This document shows positions 1-6,284 of a stretch of 11,405 nt of DNA, piece after piece (position 1 is the stretch's first letter; every line of letters starts with the position of its first letter). The position numbers and the translations under genes were made by a program. This DNA is from an uncultured Bacilli bacterium (GTDB taxonomy: Bacteria > Bacillota_I > Bacilli_A > RF39 > UBA660), in the NCBI GenBank assembly GCA_947629425.1, contig CANRDR010000039.1, forward strand, positions 1-11,405, written 5' to 3'. The notes beneath the pieces were generated by a model that was not told the DNA's origin, did not search any database, and saw only the letters and a list, made by a program, of their open reading frames with translations.

Positions 1-3000
1 CCGATGCTGCGGCATGTGCTTTTGGGAACATGTATTTTATTTTACTACAAGAATCTATAAACCAATCTTCTATTCCACCATCACGCATAGTATTTTCATA
101 TTCAACCCATTGGTCATGGTCTTTTGCTTTGCTAGCCCTTCCTTTTCTTACAAATTCCATTATTTTAAATGCTGTTTTTGCTTCTATTCCATGATACATT
201 AAATATACCATTATGTCATCACGACAACCTATAACATCTTTAAATTCAACTATTTTATTTCTAATTAAATCTTGTGCATTACCTAGCCATACATCAGTTC
301 CATGTGATAAACCTGATATTTTAATTAATTCAGAAAATGTTGATGGTTTCGTATCTAAAAGCATTCCTATAACAAATTTAGTACCAAATTCTGGTATTCC
401 TAAAGTACCAGTTTGACACATTATTCTTTCACTATCAACACCTAAAGCCTCTGGAGATGTAAATAAACTCATTGTTGCTTTATCATCTAATGGAACTTTT
501 GTTACATCCATTCCAGATAAATCTTGTAACATTCTTAATACTGTTGGATCATCGTGTCCAAGAATATCAAGTTTTAATACATCTTGATCTATTGCATGGT
601 AATCAAAATGTGTTGTACGCCATGCACTATTTGGATCATCTGCTGGAAATTGAAATGGTGTAAAATCAAATACATCCATATATCCTGGAATAACAACAAT
701 ACCGCCTGGATGTTGTCCTGTAGTTCTTTTTATTCCAGTACATCCAATTGCAAGACGTTCAATTTCTGCATTTCTTAAATTTATTTCTTTATCTTCACAA
801 TATCTTTTTACAAAACCATAAGCAGTTTTTTCTGCAACAGTACCTATTGTTCCTGCTCTATAAACATTATCAACACCAAATAATACTTTAGTATATTCAT
901 GGGCACTAGCTTGATTATCTCCTGAGAAGTTTAAATCTATATCAGGAACTTTATCAGCATTAAAACCTAAGAATGTTGCAAATGGCATATCTTGTCCTGC
1001 TTTAGAAAATGGTATGTGACAATTTGGACATTCTTTATCAGGTAAATCATACCCACTAGAATAAACACTACCTAAAGGTTTCCCATCTTCAAAATCAAAT
1101 ATACTCATTTTACATTTATCGCATAAATAATGTGCTGGAAGTGGATTTACTTCAGTTATTCCCATCATAGTTGCAACAAATGAAGAACCTACACTACCAC
1201 GTGAACCAACTAAATACCCTTCATCATTAGAATGTTTAACTAATTTTTGAGCAATTAAATATATAACATCAAATCCCCCACCAATTATTCCACCTAATTT
1301 TTTCTTTGTTTCTTTATCTATATCTTTTATTTCTTCATCACTATTATTTAATATATCTTCTTTAGTAAGTTCATAAACTTTATCATAACCCTCTTTTAAA
1401 ACACTTGCTATTGTTTCATAAAATTTATTATCTAATTCGTTATCACTTAAATCACTATATTCATTTTTTACTTTATTTTTAATAAGTTTTAATATTCCAT
1501 CACCATATAATTCTTGTGCAATACGACTTAAAATATTATTAGGTAAAACACTACCATATAATTCATGAGCACGCTTGAATACTAAATTATATACTTCAGT
1601 TCTAGAATCTCCCATTTTTGGTGAAAAAGGAATACCGCCTGTTTCAATAATAACTTCAATTATTTCAACCATATCACTTATTTTATTAGTATTATCAATT
1701 ACTATTTCATGAGCAATATCATCACTTAAGAATGAAAAATCTTCTAACATTTCCTCGGTTGTTCTAAAATGATTATCAGGTAAATTTTTAATACTAGGTC
1801 TATTTAATGGATGTCTTCCACCACCTGGATTATTTTGGTCTATTATAATTTCTCTATAAATCTTATCTTCCTTAGTTAGATAATGTACATCTCCTGTTGC
1901 AACTATAATTTTTCCTGCATCTTTAGTACATTCTATTATTTTTTTAATATTTTCTTCTAATTCATATTCATTTAAAAAATCTCCTTGATCAATTAAATGT
2001 GAATAACATGATTTAGGTTGTACTTCAACATAATCATAAAAACTAATAATATTTCTTAATTCTTCTTCACTTTTACTTCTAGCCTCTATAAATACTTCTG
2101 ATTCAAAACATCCACTACCAATAAGTAATCCTTCTCTTAATTCTTCTAATTTACTTCTTAAAATTCTAGGTGTTTTATATAAATAAATTGTATTAGCGAA
2201 ACTTACTATTTTAAATAAATTTTTTAAACCAACTTTATTTTTAACAAGTATATTTATATGATATGTTCTACCAAATTTATATATTTCATCTTGACTAACT
2301 AAACTATTAAGTTCATTAATATTTTTATATTTTCTTTCTGTTAATCTTTTTATCATTTTAGCTAGTACTAATGCTGTACCTTCTGCATCATAATCTGCTC
2401 TATGATGAGATTCTTCATCCCATGGAACATCATATCTTTTAACTAATGCACTTAGACTATGTTTTTGATTATCTGGATCTAATGTACGTGATAATTCTAA
2501 TGTATCAATTACACAGTTTGTAAATTCACCTAAATTATATTTTTTATAACACATTTCTATAAATGATGTATCAAATTTAGCATTATGTGCAACCATAGGA
2601 TAATCTTTAGCCCAATCTAAAAATCTTTTAACTACGGCTTCTTCTGTATCTTTTCCTTTTAACATATCATCAGTTATATTAGTTACTTCAATTATCTTAT
2701 AAGGAAGTGGTCTTTTAGGATCTATAAGTTCATCAAATCTATCAATTATTTCTCCATTTTTAATTAATACTGCACCTATTTCAATAATAGAGTCACTTCC
2801 ACCAGCATTAAAACCTGTTGTTTCTAAATCAAATACACAATAAGTACTATCAGGCAAACTAGCATCAATTGGTCTTGTTACAATTCTTACAGTATCATCA
2901 ACCATAGTTAATTCTGTACCGTATATTGCTTTAAATTTTTCTTCATCACTTTTATCTTTATTATAATCAGTTACAAAATGATATACTTCAGGAAACGCTT

Positions 3001-4033
3001 GACAACCATTATGGTCAGTTATTGCAATCGCTTTATGTCCCCATTTAGTAGCAGTTTTTAATAAATTTTTTGCATCAACACATCCATCCATTTGACTCAT
3101 CATAGTATGTGTATGAAGTTCTACCCTTTTTTCTTCACTTTCATCCATTATACTAATATCTTTAGATGGAATACTTTCAATATCTCTAATATTTAATACC
3201 ATATCATGAGCAAATTGATCATTTTTAACATATCCTCTTATTCTATACCAATTACCCTCTTTTATACTGTTCACAATATTTTTAAATTCATCTTCATCTT
3301 TACTAAATATTTTTGCAAGTATACTATCTGTTTTATCACTTATTTTTAACGTTAATATTTTAAAATTACTTTTAGTTGATTCAAATACTTCACTTCCAAA
3401 TACATAAGCCTCTACAGTAATATTATTATCTTCTCCTATAATAGAATCTATTGTAGTAATTCTAGATTTTATTCCTTCTCCCATAATAACATTATTTGTT
3501 TCTTTTTTTACATTTATTTCTATTTTTTTATTATTTATTTCATTTTTTAACTTAGTTTTTAATTCTTCATTTAATTTACAATTTATATTTATATCTTTTA
3601 TACCTAATAACTCTAATTCTTTAATTATCTTTTTAGATTCTTTTTTTATTAATTTTTCTTCTACATCACTAATTACTTCTATTGTTATTACATCATCAAT
3701 AATTTCTATATTATTATTTATAATACTAGATAAAGCAGGACTATCTTTTATTACTTTATTTAATAAATATTTAAAATAATCTAATATATTTTCATTAGTA
3801 ATATTTTTATTATCAAATACTAAATTAATACAACTTACATCATCTATTCCTTTATTACATATATCTATTAAATTATAAACTACTTCTATATTTGGTACTT
3901 TATTATTTTCTATATATACTGTCCAACTATCATTTTTTTTATTAATTACTACTTTTGTTACACTAGATGATTTAAATTCATCTATTTCTTTAAAATTTAT
4001 TTTGTTAAAAAATCTTACTAATTTATCATCCAT
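1..4033 (-). CDS. polC: DNA polymerase III PolC, alpha subunit with built-in proofreading exonuclease (C-terminus cut by window edge)
   Basis: Replicative DNA polymerase of low-GC Firmicutes; it copies the chromosome at the fork and proofreads with its own 3'-5' exonuclease. The frame is open from ATG at 4033 to the left edge, giving 1344 residues. Visible in order: an N-terminal region and OB-fold (about 1-300); a PHP domain starting near HTHTMM at 307; a DEDDh exonuclease inserted in it (DLETTG at 402, VAHNAKFD around 481-488, HHRADYD at 543-549); the rest of PHP; a four-Cys zinc site (C971, C974, C1002, C1005); and the palm motif PDIDLNFSG with catalytic D1031 and D1033. The last residues seen, KAHAAAS, fall in a motif usually read KAHAAAY. 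Roughly 100-150 C-terminal residues are outside the window. An AGGTGG ribosome site sits just before the ATG. It has its own promoter overlapping the preceding terminator repeat. The identification is secure. Confidence 0.97.
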   Translation of the reverse strand, partial: MDDKLVRFFNKINFKEIDEFKSSSVTKVVINKKNDSWTVYIENNKVPNIEVVYNLIDICNKGIDDVSCINLVFDNKNITNENILDYFKYLLNKVIKDSPALSSIINNNIEIIDDVITIEVISDVEEKLIKKESKKIIKELELLGIKDININCKLNEELKTKLKNEINNKKIEINVKKETNNVIMGEGIKSRITTIDSIIGEDNNITVEAYVFGSEVFESTKSNFKILTLKISDKTDSILAKIFSKDEDEFKNIVNSIKEGNWYRIRGYVKNDQFAHDMVLNIRDIESIPSKDISIMDESEEKRVELHTHTMMSQMDGCVDAKNLLKTATKWGHKAIAITDHNGCQAFPEVYHFVTDYNKDKSDEEKFKAIYGTELTMVDDTVRIVTRPIDASLPDSTYCVFDLETTGFNAGGSDSIIEIGAVLIKNGEIIDRFDELIDPKRPLPYKIIEVTNITDDMLKGKDTEEAVVKRFLDWAKDYPMVAHNAKFDTSFIEMCYKKYNLGEFTNCVIDTLELSRTLDPDNQKHSLSALVKRYDVPWDEESHHRADYDAEGTALVLAKMIKRLTERKYKNINELNSLVSQDEIYKFGRTYHINILVKNKVGLKNLFKIVSFANTIYLYKTPRILRSKLEELREGLLIGSGCFESEVFIEARSKSEEELRNIISFYDYVEVQPKSCYSHLIDQGDFLNEYELEENIKKIIECTKDAGKIIVATGDVHYLTKEDKIYREIIIDQNNPGGGRHPLNRPSIKNLPDNHFRTTEEMLEDFSFLSDDIAHEIVIDNTNKISDMVEIIEVIIETGGIPFSPKMGDSRTEVYNLVFKRAHELYGSVLPNNILSRIAQELYGDGILKLIKNKVKNEYSDLSDNELDNKFYETIASVLKEGYDKVYELTKEDILNNSDEEIKDIDKETKKKLGGIIGGGFDVIYLIAQKLVKHSNDEGYLVGSRGSVGSSFVATMMGITEVNPLPAHYLCDKCKMSIFDFEDGKPLGSVYSSGYDLPDKECPNCHIPFSKAGQDMPFATFLGFNADKVPDIDLNFSGDNQASAHEYTKVLFGVDNVYRAGTIGTVAEKTAYGFVKRYCEDKEINLRNAEIERLAIGCTGIKRTTGQHPGGIVVIPGYMDVFDFTPFQFPADDPNSAWRTTHFDYHAIDQDVLKLDILGHDDPTVLRMLQDLSGMDVTKVPLDDKATMSLFTSPEALGVDSERIMCQTGTLGIPEFGTKFVIGMLLDTKPSTFSELIKISGLSHGTDVWLGNAQDLIRNKIVEFKDVIGCRDDIMVYLMYHGIEAKTAFKIMEFVRKGRASKAKDHDQWVEYENTMRDGGIEDWFIDSCSKIKYMFPKAHAAAS

Positions 4034-4057
4034 ATAACCACCTACTACTTATATAGT

Positions 4058-4087
4058 ATTATATCAAAATAAAAAATAGATTATCAA
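4058..4087 (-). promoter_or_regulatory. Sigma-A-type promoter of polC
   Basis: Read on the minus strand, TTGATA (4087-4082) and TATAAT (4063-4058) are separated by 18 bp. Transcription would start near 4050, giving a leader of about 17 nt that holds the AGGTGG ribosome site before the polC ATG. The -35 element lies inside the hairpin of the terminator repeat, so terminator and promoter share sequence. Confidence 0.6.
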
Positions 4088-4114
4088 TCTATTTTACATA
4101 AAAATTACATTTAT
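4061..4114. repeat. 54-bp direct repeat, copy 1 (upstream of polC)
   Basis: Matches 5124-5177 at 51 of 54 positions, with the first 32 bp identical; the copies are offset by 1063 bp and have the same orientation. On the minus strand the unit holds a terminator hairpin and promoter-like boxes. The two copies bracket the unknown 287-aa gene. In copy 2 the TAA near one end of the unit is the stop codon of the AbrB-like gene. In copy 1 the equivalent TAA (4113-4111) follows unrelated sequence. Confidence 0.9.
4066..4095 (-). terminator. Intrinsic terminator after the 287-aa gene
   Basis: On the minus strand AAAATAGATT, loop GAT, AATCTATTTT form a 10-bp AT-rich stem followed by TT-A-TTTT. It lies about 45 nt past the stop codon of the 287-aa gene and just before polC. 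The low GC content makes it a weak to moderate terminator. Confidence 0.55.
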
Positions 4115-4138
4115 AAATGAAAATAATTTAAATAAAAT

Positions 4139-5002
4139 TTATTTATAAGTTGTATGAAAAGATAAAGTTAATTTAGGCATATTTTGCACTAATTCGTATT
4201 TTTCATCTTCAAACATTTTATTTTCTATAGTATTTAACTCATCTAATAAACCAAAATCTTCTAATATTTTATAATACATTTCATTAGTTATTTTAATCTC
4301 TTCTTTTTCAAATTCAGTTAAATCAACTCTACTATTATAATTTGTTTCATTTAATTGTTCATTATTTTGATAAAATTGTTTTAAAGTTTCATTTTCAATT
4401 TTCTTATAATCTACATTGACAGGAGATATAAGAGGTGAAATTTTTTCTGGAATTCTTCCTTTTTCAAAATAAACCATAGATAATTTTTCTTTTTCTTGTT
4501 TTAAATACCATTCTTGAGCAGTTTTATAAGATTTTCTATAATTTTCACTTAACATTTTTGTTAATTTTTTATTAGCAATAGTTCGATATAAATGTATATC
4601 ACCAATAGAATCTTTAGGATATTCCATTCCATAATTAAATGCAAATAATTCAATCTGACTTCCATTATTTAAAATAGCACTAACATTTAAACCTTTAATG
4701 CCTTGATTATTTCCATCTATACAAAATTTATTTTGTTCTTTATTAAATAAATTCATTGCTCGGTAATAAATATTATAAATAGCGATATTTTTATAAATTT
4801 CTAATTCTGACAATGCTTGTCTTTCGGAATTATTAATATATTTTCTCATAATCGAAAATTCTAAATTTATTAAAGAATTTAAATAATCAATCATTTCATT
4901 TTTTAATATTACTTTATATTTATATAAAAGTTCTAATAATTCTTCTTTAGTTTTTACTTTCTCTTCTTCATAAAGATGTGATTTTATTAATATATTTAAC
5001 AA
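4139..5002 (-). CDS. Unrecognised 287-aa protein in a repeat-flanked cassette
   Basis: I do not recognise the family. The protein is mostly charged and predicted helical (Lys, Glu, Asn, Leu rich). It has a coiled-coil-like N-terminal stretch rich in KEELLELLYKYK-type residues, a central part with aromatic and Gly residues (NYGMEYPKDSIGD), and an acidic C-terminal third. There is no signal peptide, membrane segment or obvious catalytic motif. An ATG at 5017 would add five residues but would lie only about 5 nt from the predicted transcription start. Its GGAGGG is better read as the ribosome site for TTG at 5002, so I chose TTG. The gene has its own promoter (5029-5057) and terminator (4066-4095) and sits between two 54-bp direct repeats. 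It therefore looks like a separately acquired monocistronic cassette. It could be an accessory or defence protein, but nothing in the sequence proves that. Confidence 0.75.
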   Translation of the reverse strand: MLNILIKSHLYEEEKVKTKEELLELLYKYKVILKNEMIDYLNSLINLEFSIMRKYINNSERQALSELEIYKNIAIYNIYYRAMNLFNKEQNKFCIDGNNQGIKGLNVSAILNNGSQIELFAFNYGMEYPKDSIGDIHLYRTIANKKLTKMLSENYRKSYKTAQEWYLKQEKEKLSMVYFEKGRIPEKISPLISPVNVDYKKIENETLKQFYQNNEQLNETNYNSRVDLTEFEKEEIKITNEMYYKILEDFGLLDELNTIENKMFEDEKYELVQNMPKLTLSFHTTYK

Positions 5003-5028
5003 TTTAAACCCTCCCATAACTTAAAGAT

Positions 5029-5057
5029 AATTTATCACATATAAAATTATTAGTCAA
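5029..5057 (-). promoter_or_regulatory. Promoter of the 287-aa gene
   Basis: Minus-strand TTGACT (5057-5052), 17-bp spacer, and TAAATT (5034-5029) preceded by TG one base upstream (extended -10). The predicted start of transcription is near 5022, which supports the TTG start at 5002 over the ATG at 5017. Confidence 0.65.
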
Positions 5058-5123
5058 TTTAAATCACATTTTTCAAAAATTTTTATTTTTTAGATTTTTT
5101 ATTAATTTTTCTACATTTAATTT

Positions 5124-5177
5124 ATATCAAAATAAAAAATAGATTATCAATCTATCTTCCATTAAAATTACATTTAT
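5124..5177. repeat. 54-bp direct repeat, copy 2 (3' end of the AbrB-like gene)
   Basis: Same orientation as copy 1 at 4061-4114, with three mismatches (5156, 5159, 5163). This copy includes the stop codon of the AbrB-like gene and its terminator. Copy 2 sits directly in a gene's 3' end and copy 1 directly upstream of polC, so the original junction may have been AbrB-like gene, this unit, polC, with the cassette arriving later. Confidence 0.9.
5129..5158 (-). terminator. Intrinsic terminator after the AbrB-like gene
   Basis: Same hairpin as at 4066-4095: minus-strand ATAGATT, loop GAT, AATCTAT, then TTTT-A-TTTT. One outer pair is G-T because of the mismatch at 5156. It begins about 15 nt after the stop codon. 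Confidence 0.55.
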
Positions 5178-5323
5178 TTTTCTAATTTAGTAATAATAAT
5201 TTTATTATCTTTTTCTTCTATTATAAATTTAGAATTTAAGTTTAGATTTAAAGATTTTATCATTTTATTAGGTATTCTTATTACATAAGAATTACCCCAT
5301 TTTTTTAAATTAGTTTCATCCAT
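5174..5323 (-). CDS. AbrB/MazE-type (SpoVT-AbrB fold) small DNA-binding protein, 49 aa
   Basis: This short protein carries the hallmark of swapped-hairpin AbrB/MazE DNA-binding domains. KKWGNSYVIRIPNKMI (7-22) fits the KWGNS-x-x-VRIP pattern, and it is followed by the Leu/Asn stretch and a second beta pair (FIIEEKDNKIIITK). Family members are antitoxins that repress their own operon or transition-state regulators. The ATG comes immediately after the TAA of the upstream 77-aa gene with no gap, and AGAGG inside that gene's end serves as ribosome site, so the two are co-translated. The stop lies inside direct repeat copy 2. A MazF-like toxin is not adjacent. If this is an antitoxin, its partner would be the unrecognised upstream protein. 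Otherwise it is an orphan regulator. Confidence 0.85.
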   Translation of the reverse strand: MDETNLKKWGNSYVIRIPNKMIKSLNLNLNSKFIIEEKDNKIIITKLEK

Positions 5324-5557
5324 TTAATCCTCTTTATATAATTCTAATTTGTATTCATCTACTTCATCTTCTTTTAATATTACTGTATCATCTTTTTCTA
5401 TTTTTATATTATCTTTGTTTTGTTTTTCTATTAGTGTTATTAATTCGCTATTAATCAAGATTCTAAAACCAACTCTATCCGATTCAACAAGATTATTATT
5501 TTTATCAAATTCTGTTGGTATAAACTTGTCTATAACTTTACCTATTTTTTTATTCAT
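5324..5557 (-). CDS. Unrecognised 77-aa protein, first gene of the unit with the AbrB-like gene
   Basis: The start is ATG at 5557, with AGGGGGG about 7 nt upstream; a TTG at 5575 is in frame but lies before that ribosome site. The 77 residues alternate charged and hydrophobic positions, as in a small beta-barrel or beta-sheet protein (VGFRILINSELITLIEKQ, then DNIKIEKDDTVILKED), with an acidic tail. No signal peptide, membrane segment or known toxin motif is seen. A promoter lies about 35 nt upstream, and the stop abuts the start of the AbrB-like gene. By position it could be the effector half of a two-gene module, but its sequence does not resemble MazF, PemK, VapC or HicA. Function unknown. 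Confidence 0.75.
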   Translation of the reverse strand: MNKKIGKVIDKFIPTEFDKNNNLVESDRVGFRILINSELITLIEKQNKDNIKIEKDDTVILKEDEVDEYKLELYKED

Positions 5558-5591
5558 ATAAATCCCCCCTAACAAAATAAATTGTAGGTTT

Positions 5592-5619
5592 ATTATAACA
5601 CCAAAATTTATAATTGCAA
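5592..5619 (-). promoter_or_regulatory. Promoter of the 77-aa/AbrB-like unit
   Basis: Minus-strand TTGCAA (5619-5614), 16-bp spacer, TATAAT (5597-5592), with TG one base before the -10 element. It lies 34 nt before the start codon of the 77-aa gene. Confidence 0.65.
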
Positions 5620-5634
5620 GTAAAATTATTAATT

Positions 5635-5745
5635 TTAACTGTAAAATACGGCAAATGTATATGCTAATCCAATAATTAATGGAATGATTAAGGCTAATGC
5701 TACCATAAAATAAAATGATTTATCACTTTCTAATATTTTTTTCAT
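5635..5745 (-). CDS. 36-aa single-pass membrane protein
   Basis: A complete short gene: ATG at 5745, AAAGGG ribosome site about 9 nt upstream, TAA at 5637-5635. The product has a charged N-terminus (MKKILESDKSF) and one long hydrophobic segment (residues 13-35, rich in Ala, Ile, Leu, Val, with IIPLIIGLAY in the middle). This predicts one transmembrane helix with a very short tail. I do not recognise a family. A frameshifted second copy at 5976-6093 retains the same hydrophobic sequence almost unchanged, which argues that this is a real gene and not a chance reading frame. It has its own promoter (5785-5813). Small one-helix proteins of this size can be subunits, regulators or toxins, and the sequence does not say which. 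Confidence 0.7.
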   Translation of the reverse strand: MKKILESDKSFYFMVALALIIPLIIGLAYTFAVFYS

Positions 5746-5784
5746 ATAATATTTCCCTTTCTATTTTAGTAAATTACTAATTAC

Positions 5785-5813
5785 ATTATAATAATTTATT
5801 TAAAATTCTACAA
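5785..5813 (-). promoter_or_regulatory. Promoter of the 36-aa membrane protein gene
   Basis: Minus-strand TTGTAG (5813-5808), 17-bp spacer, TATAAT (5790-5785). It overlaps the end of the RhuM-like remnant and gives a leader of about 30 nt. Confidence 0.5.
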
Positions 5814-5945
5814 GTATTTTATAACACTAATTATCATATCAAGATTATAATATTTTACTTGATAGTTTTTGCCATCTTTAGCAGAATGCTCAAAAAACGA
5901 GCAAACTGAATTTTTCTTTAATTCTATATCGCATTTTGATTTCAA
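5808..5945 (-). pseudogene. Remnant of a RhuM-family gene (fragment B)
   Basis: One minus-strand frame ends at TAG 5810-5808 and reads KKNSVCSFFEHSAKDGK, then NYQVKYYNLDMIISV. This matches the core signature of RhuM-family proteins (a Ser/Thr-Val segment, then (A/S)-x-DGK-x-Y, then YYNLD-x-IISVGYRV). These proteins are common in genomic islands and in phage and restriction contexts; their activity is not firmly established. Only about 40 of some 300 residues remain. The similarity breaks off exactly after IISV, where GYRV is expected, and upstream the frame has no start codon or ribosome site. I read it as a dead fragment. It lies between the two copies of the small membrane gene. Confidence 0.6.
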
Positions 5946-5975
5946 ATACTATAATTTTATTATTTTTTAAAATTT

Positions 5976-6093
5976 TTAACTATAGAACACAGCAAATGCG
6001 TATGCCAAACCAATAATTAATGGAATTATTTAATGTTAATGCTACTATAAAATAATTAAAAACTATAAGGATTTTTATCTGATAATGCTTCAT
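5976..6093 (-). pseudogene. Frameshifted second copy of the 36-aa membrane protein gene
   Basis: The 3' part reads IPLIIGLAYAFAVFYS and then TAA (5978-5976), nearly identical to the end of the intact gene at 5635-5745. Just upstream, YFIVALTL matches YFMVALAL but lies in another frame because one base is inserted in the codons after TTA. Further upstream a second frame change is needed to join LSDKNPYSF. No single start-to-stop frame gives the original protein, so this is a decayed paralogue. The two copies lie 341 bp apart, stop to stop, in the same orientation. Confidence 0.7.
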
Positions 6094-6150
6094 GTTTAGT
6101 GGTATGTGCAAATTTACACATACTTCATTTGTATTTAATTTATTATCTTT
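6064..6150 (-). pseudogene. Possible second RhuM-like remnant (fragment A)
   Basis: In the minus strand, DNKLNTNEVC and then, after a 2-nt shift, KFAHTTKHEALSDK resemble the same part of RhuM-family proteins as fragment B (compare DIELKKNSVCSFFEHSAKDGK). The match is short and needs a frameshift, so it is tentative. Its end overlaps the start of the broken membrane-protein copy. Confidence 0.3.
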
Positions 6151-6179
6151 AAAAACATTATTTGTATGTCGTTATAATT

Positions 6180-6196
6180 ATTCGGAATTTCCGAAT
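6180..6196. repeat. 17-bp palindrome between mutL and the debris
   Basis: ATTCGGAA and TTCCGAAT are perfect 8-bp inverted arms around one central base. The spacing is too tight for an RNA hairpin, so a protein-binding site is more likely, or a relic of the degraded region. A 10-bp palindrome, CTCTATAGAG, lies nearby at 6230-6239. No other gene is seen in 6151-6284. Confidence 0.4.
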
Positions 6197-6284
6197 TTTC
6201 TCAAAGTCTCTTTTCTTATAATTAATTTTCTCTATAGAGTAAGTTCATCCTCACAATAAAATATAGATAAACAATTTATTCCTT

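Noticed and set aside
14..778. Short plus-strand reading frames opposite polC
   Set aside because: They are antisense to a long conserved coding frame and resemble no proteins; they reflect AT-rich codon structure.
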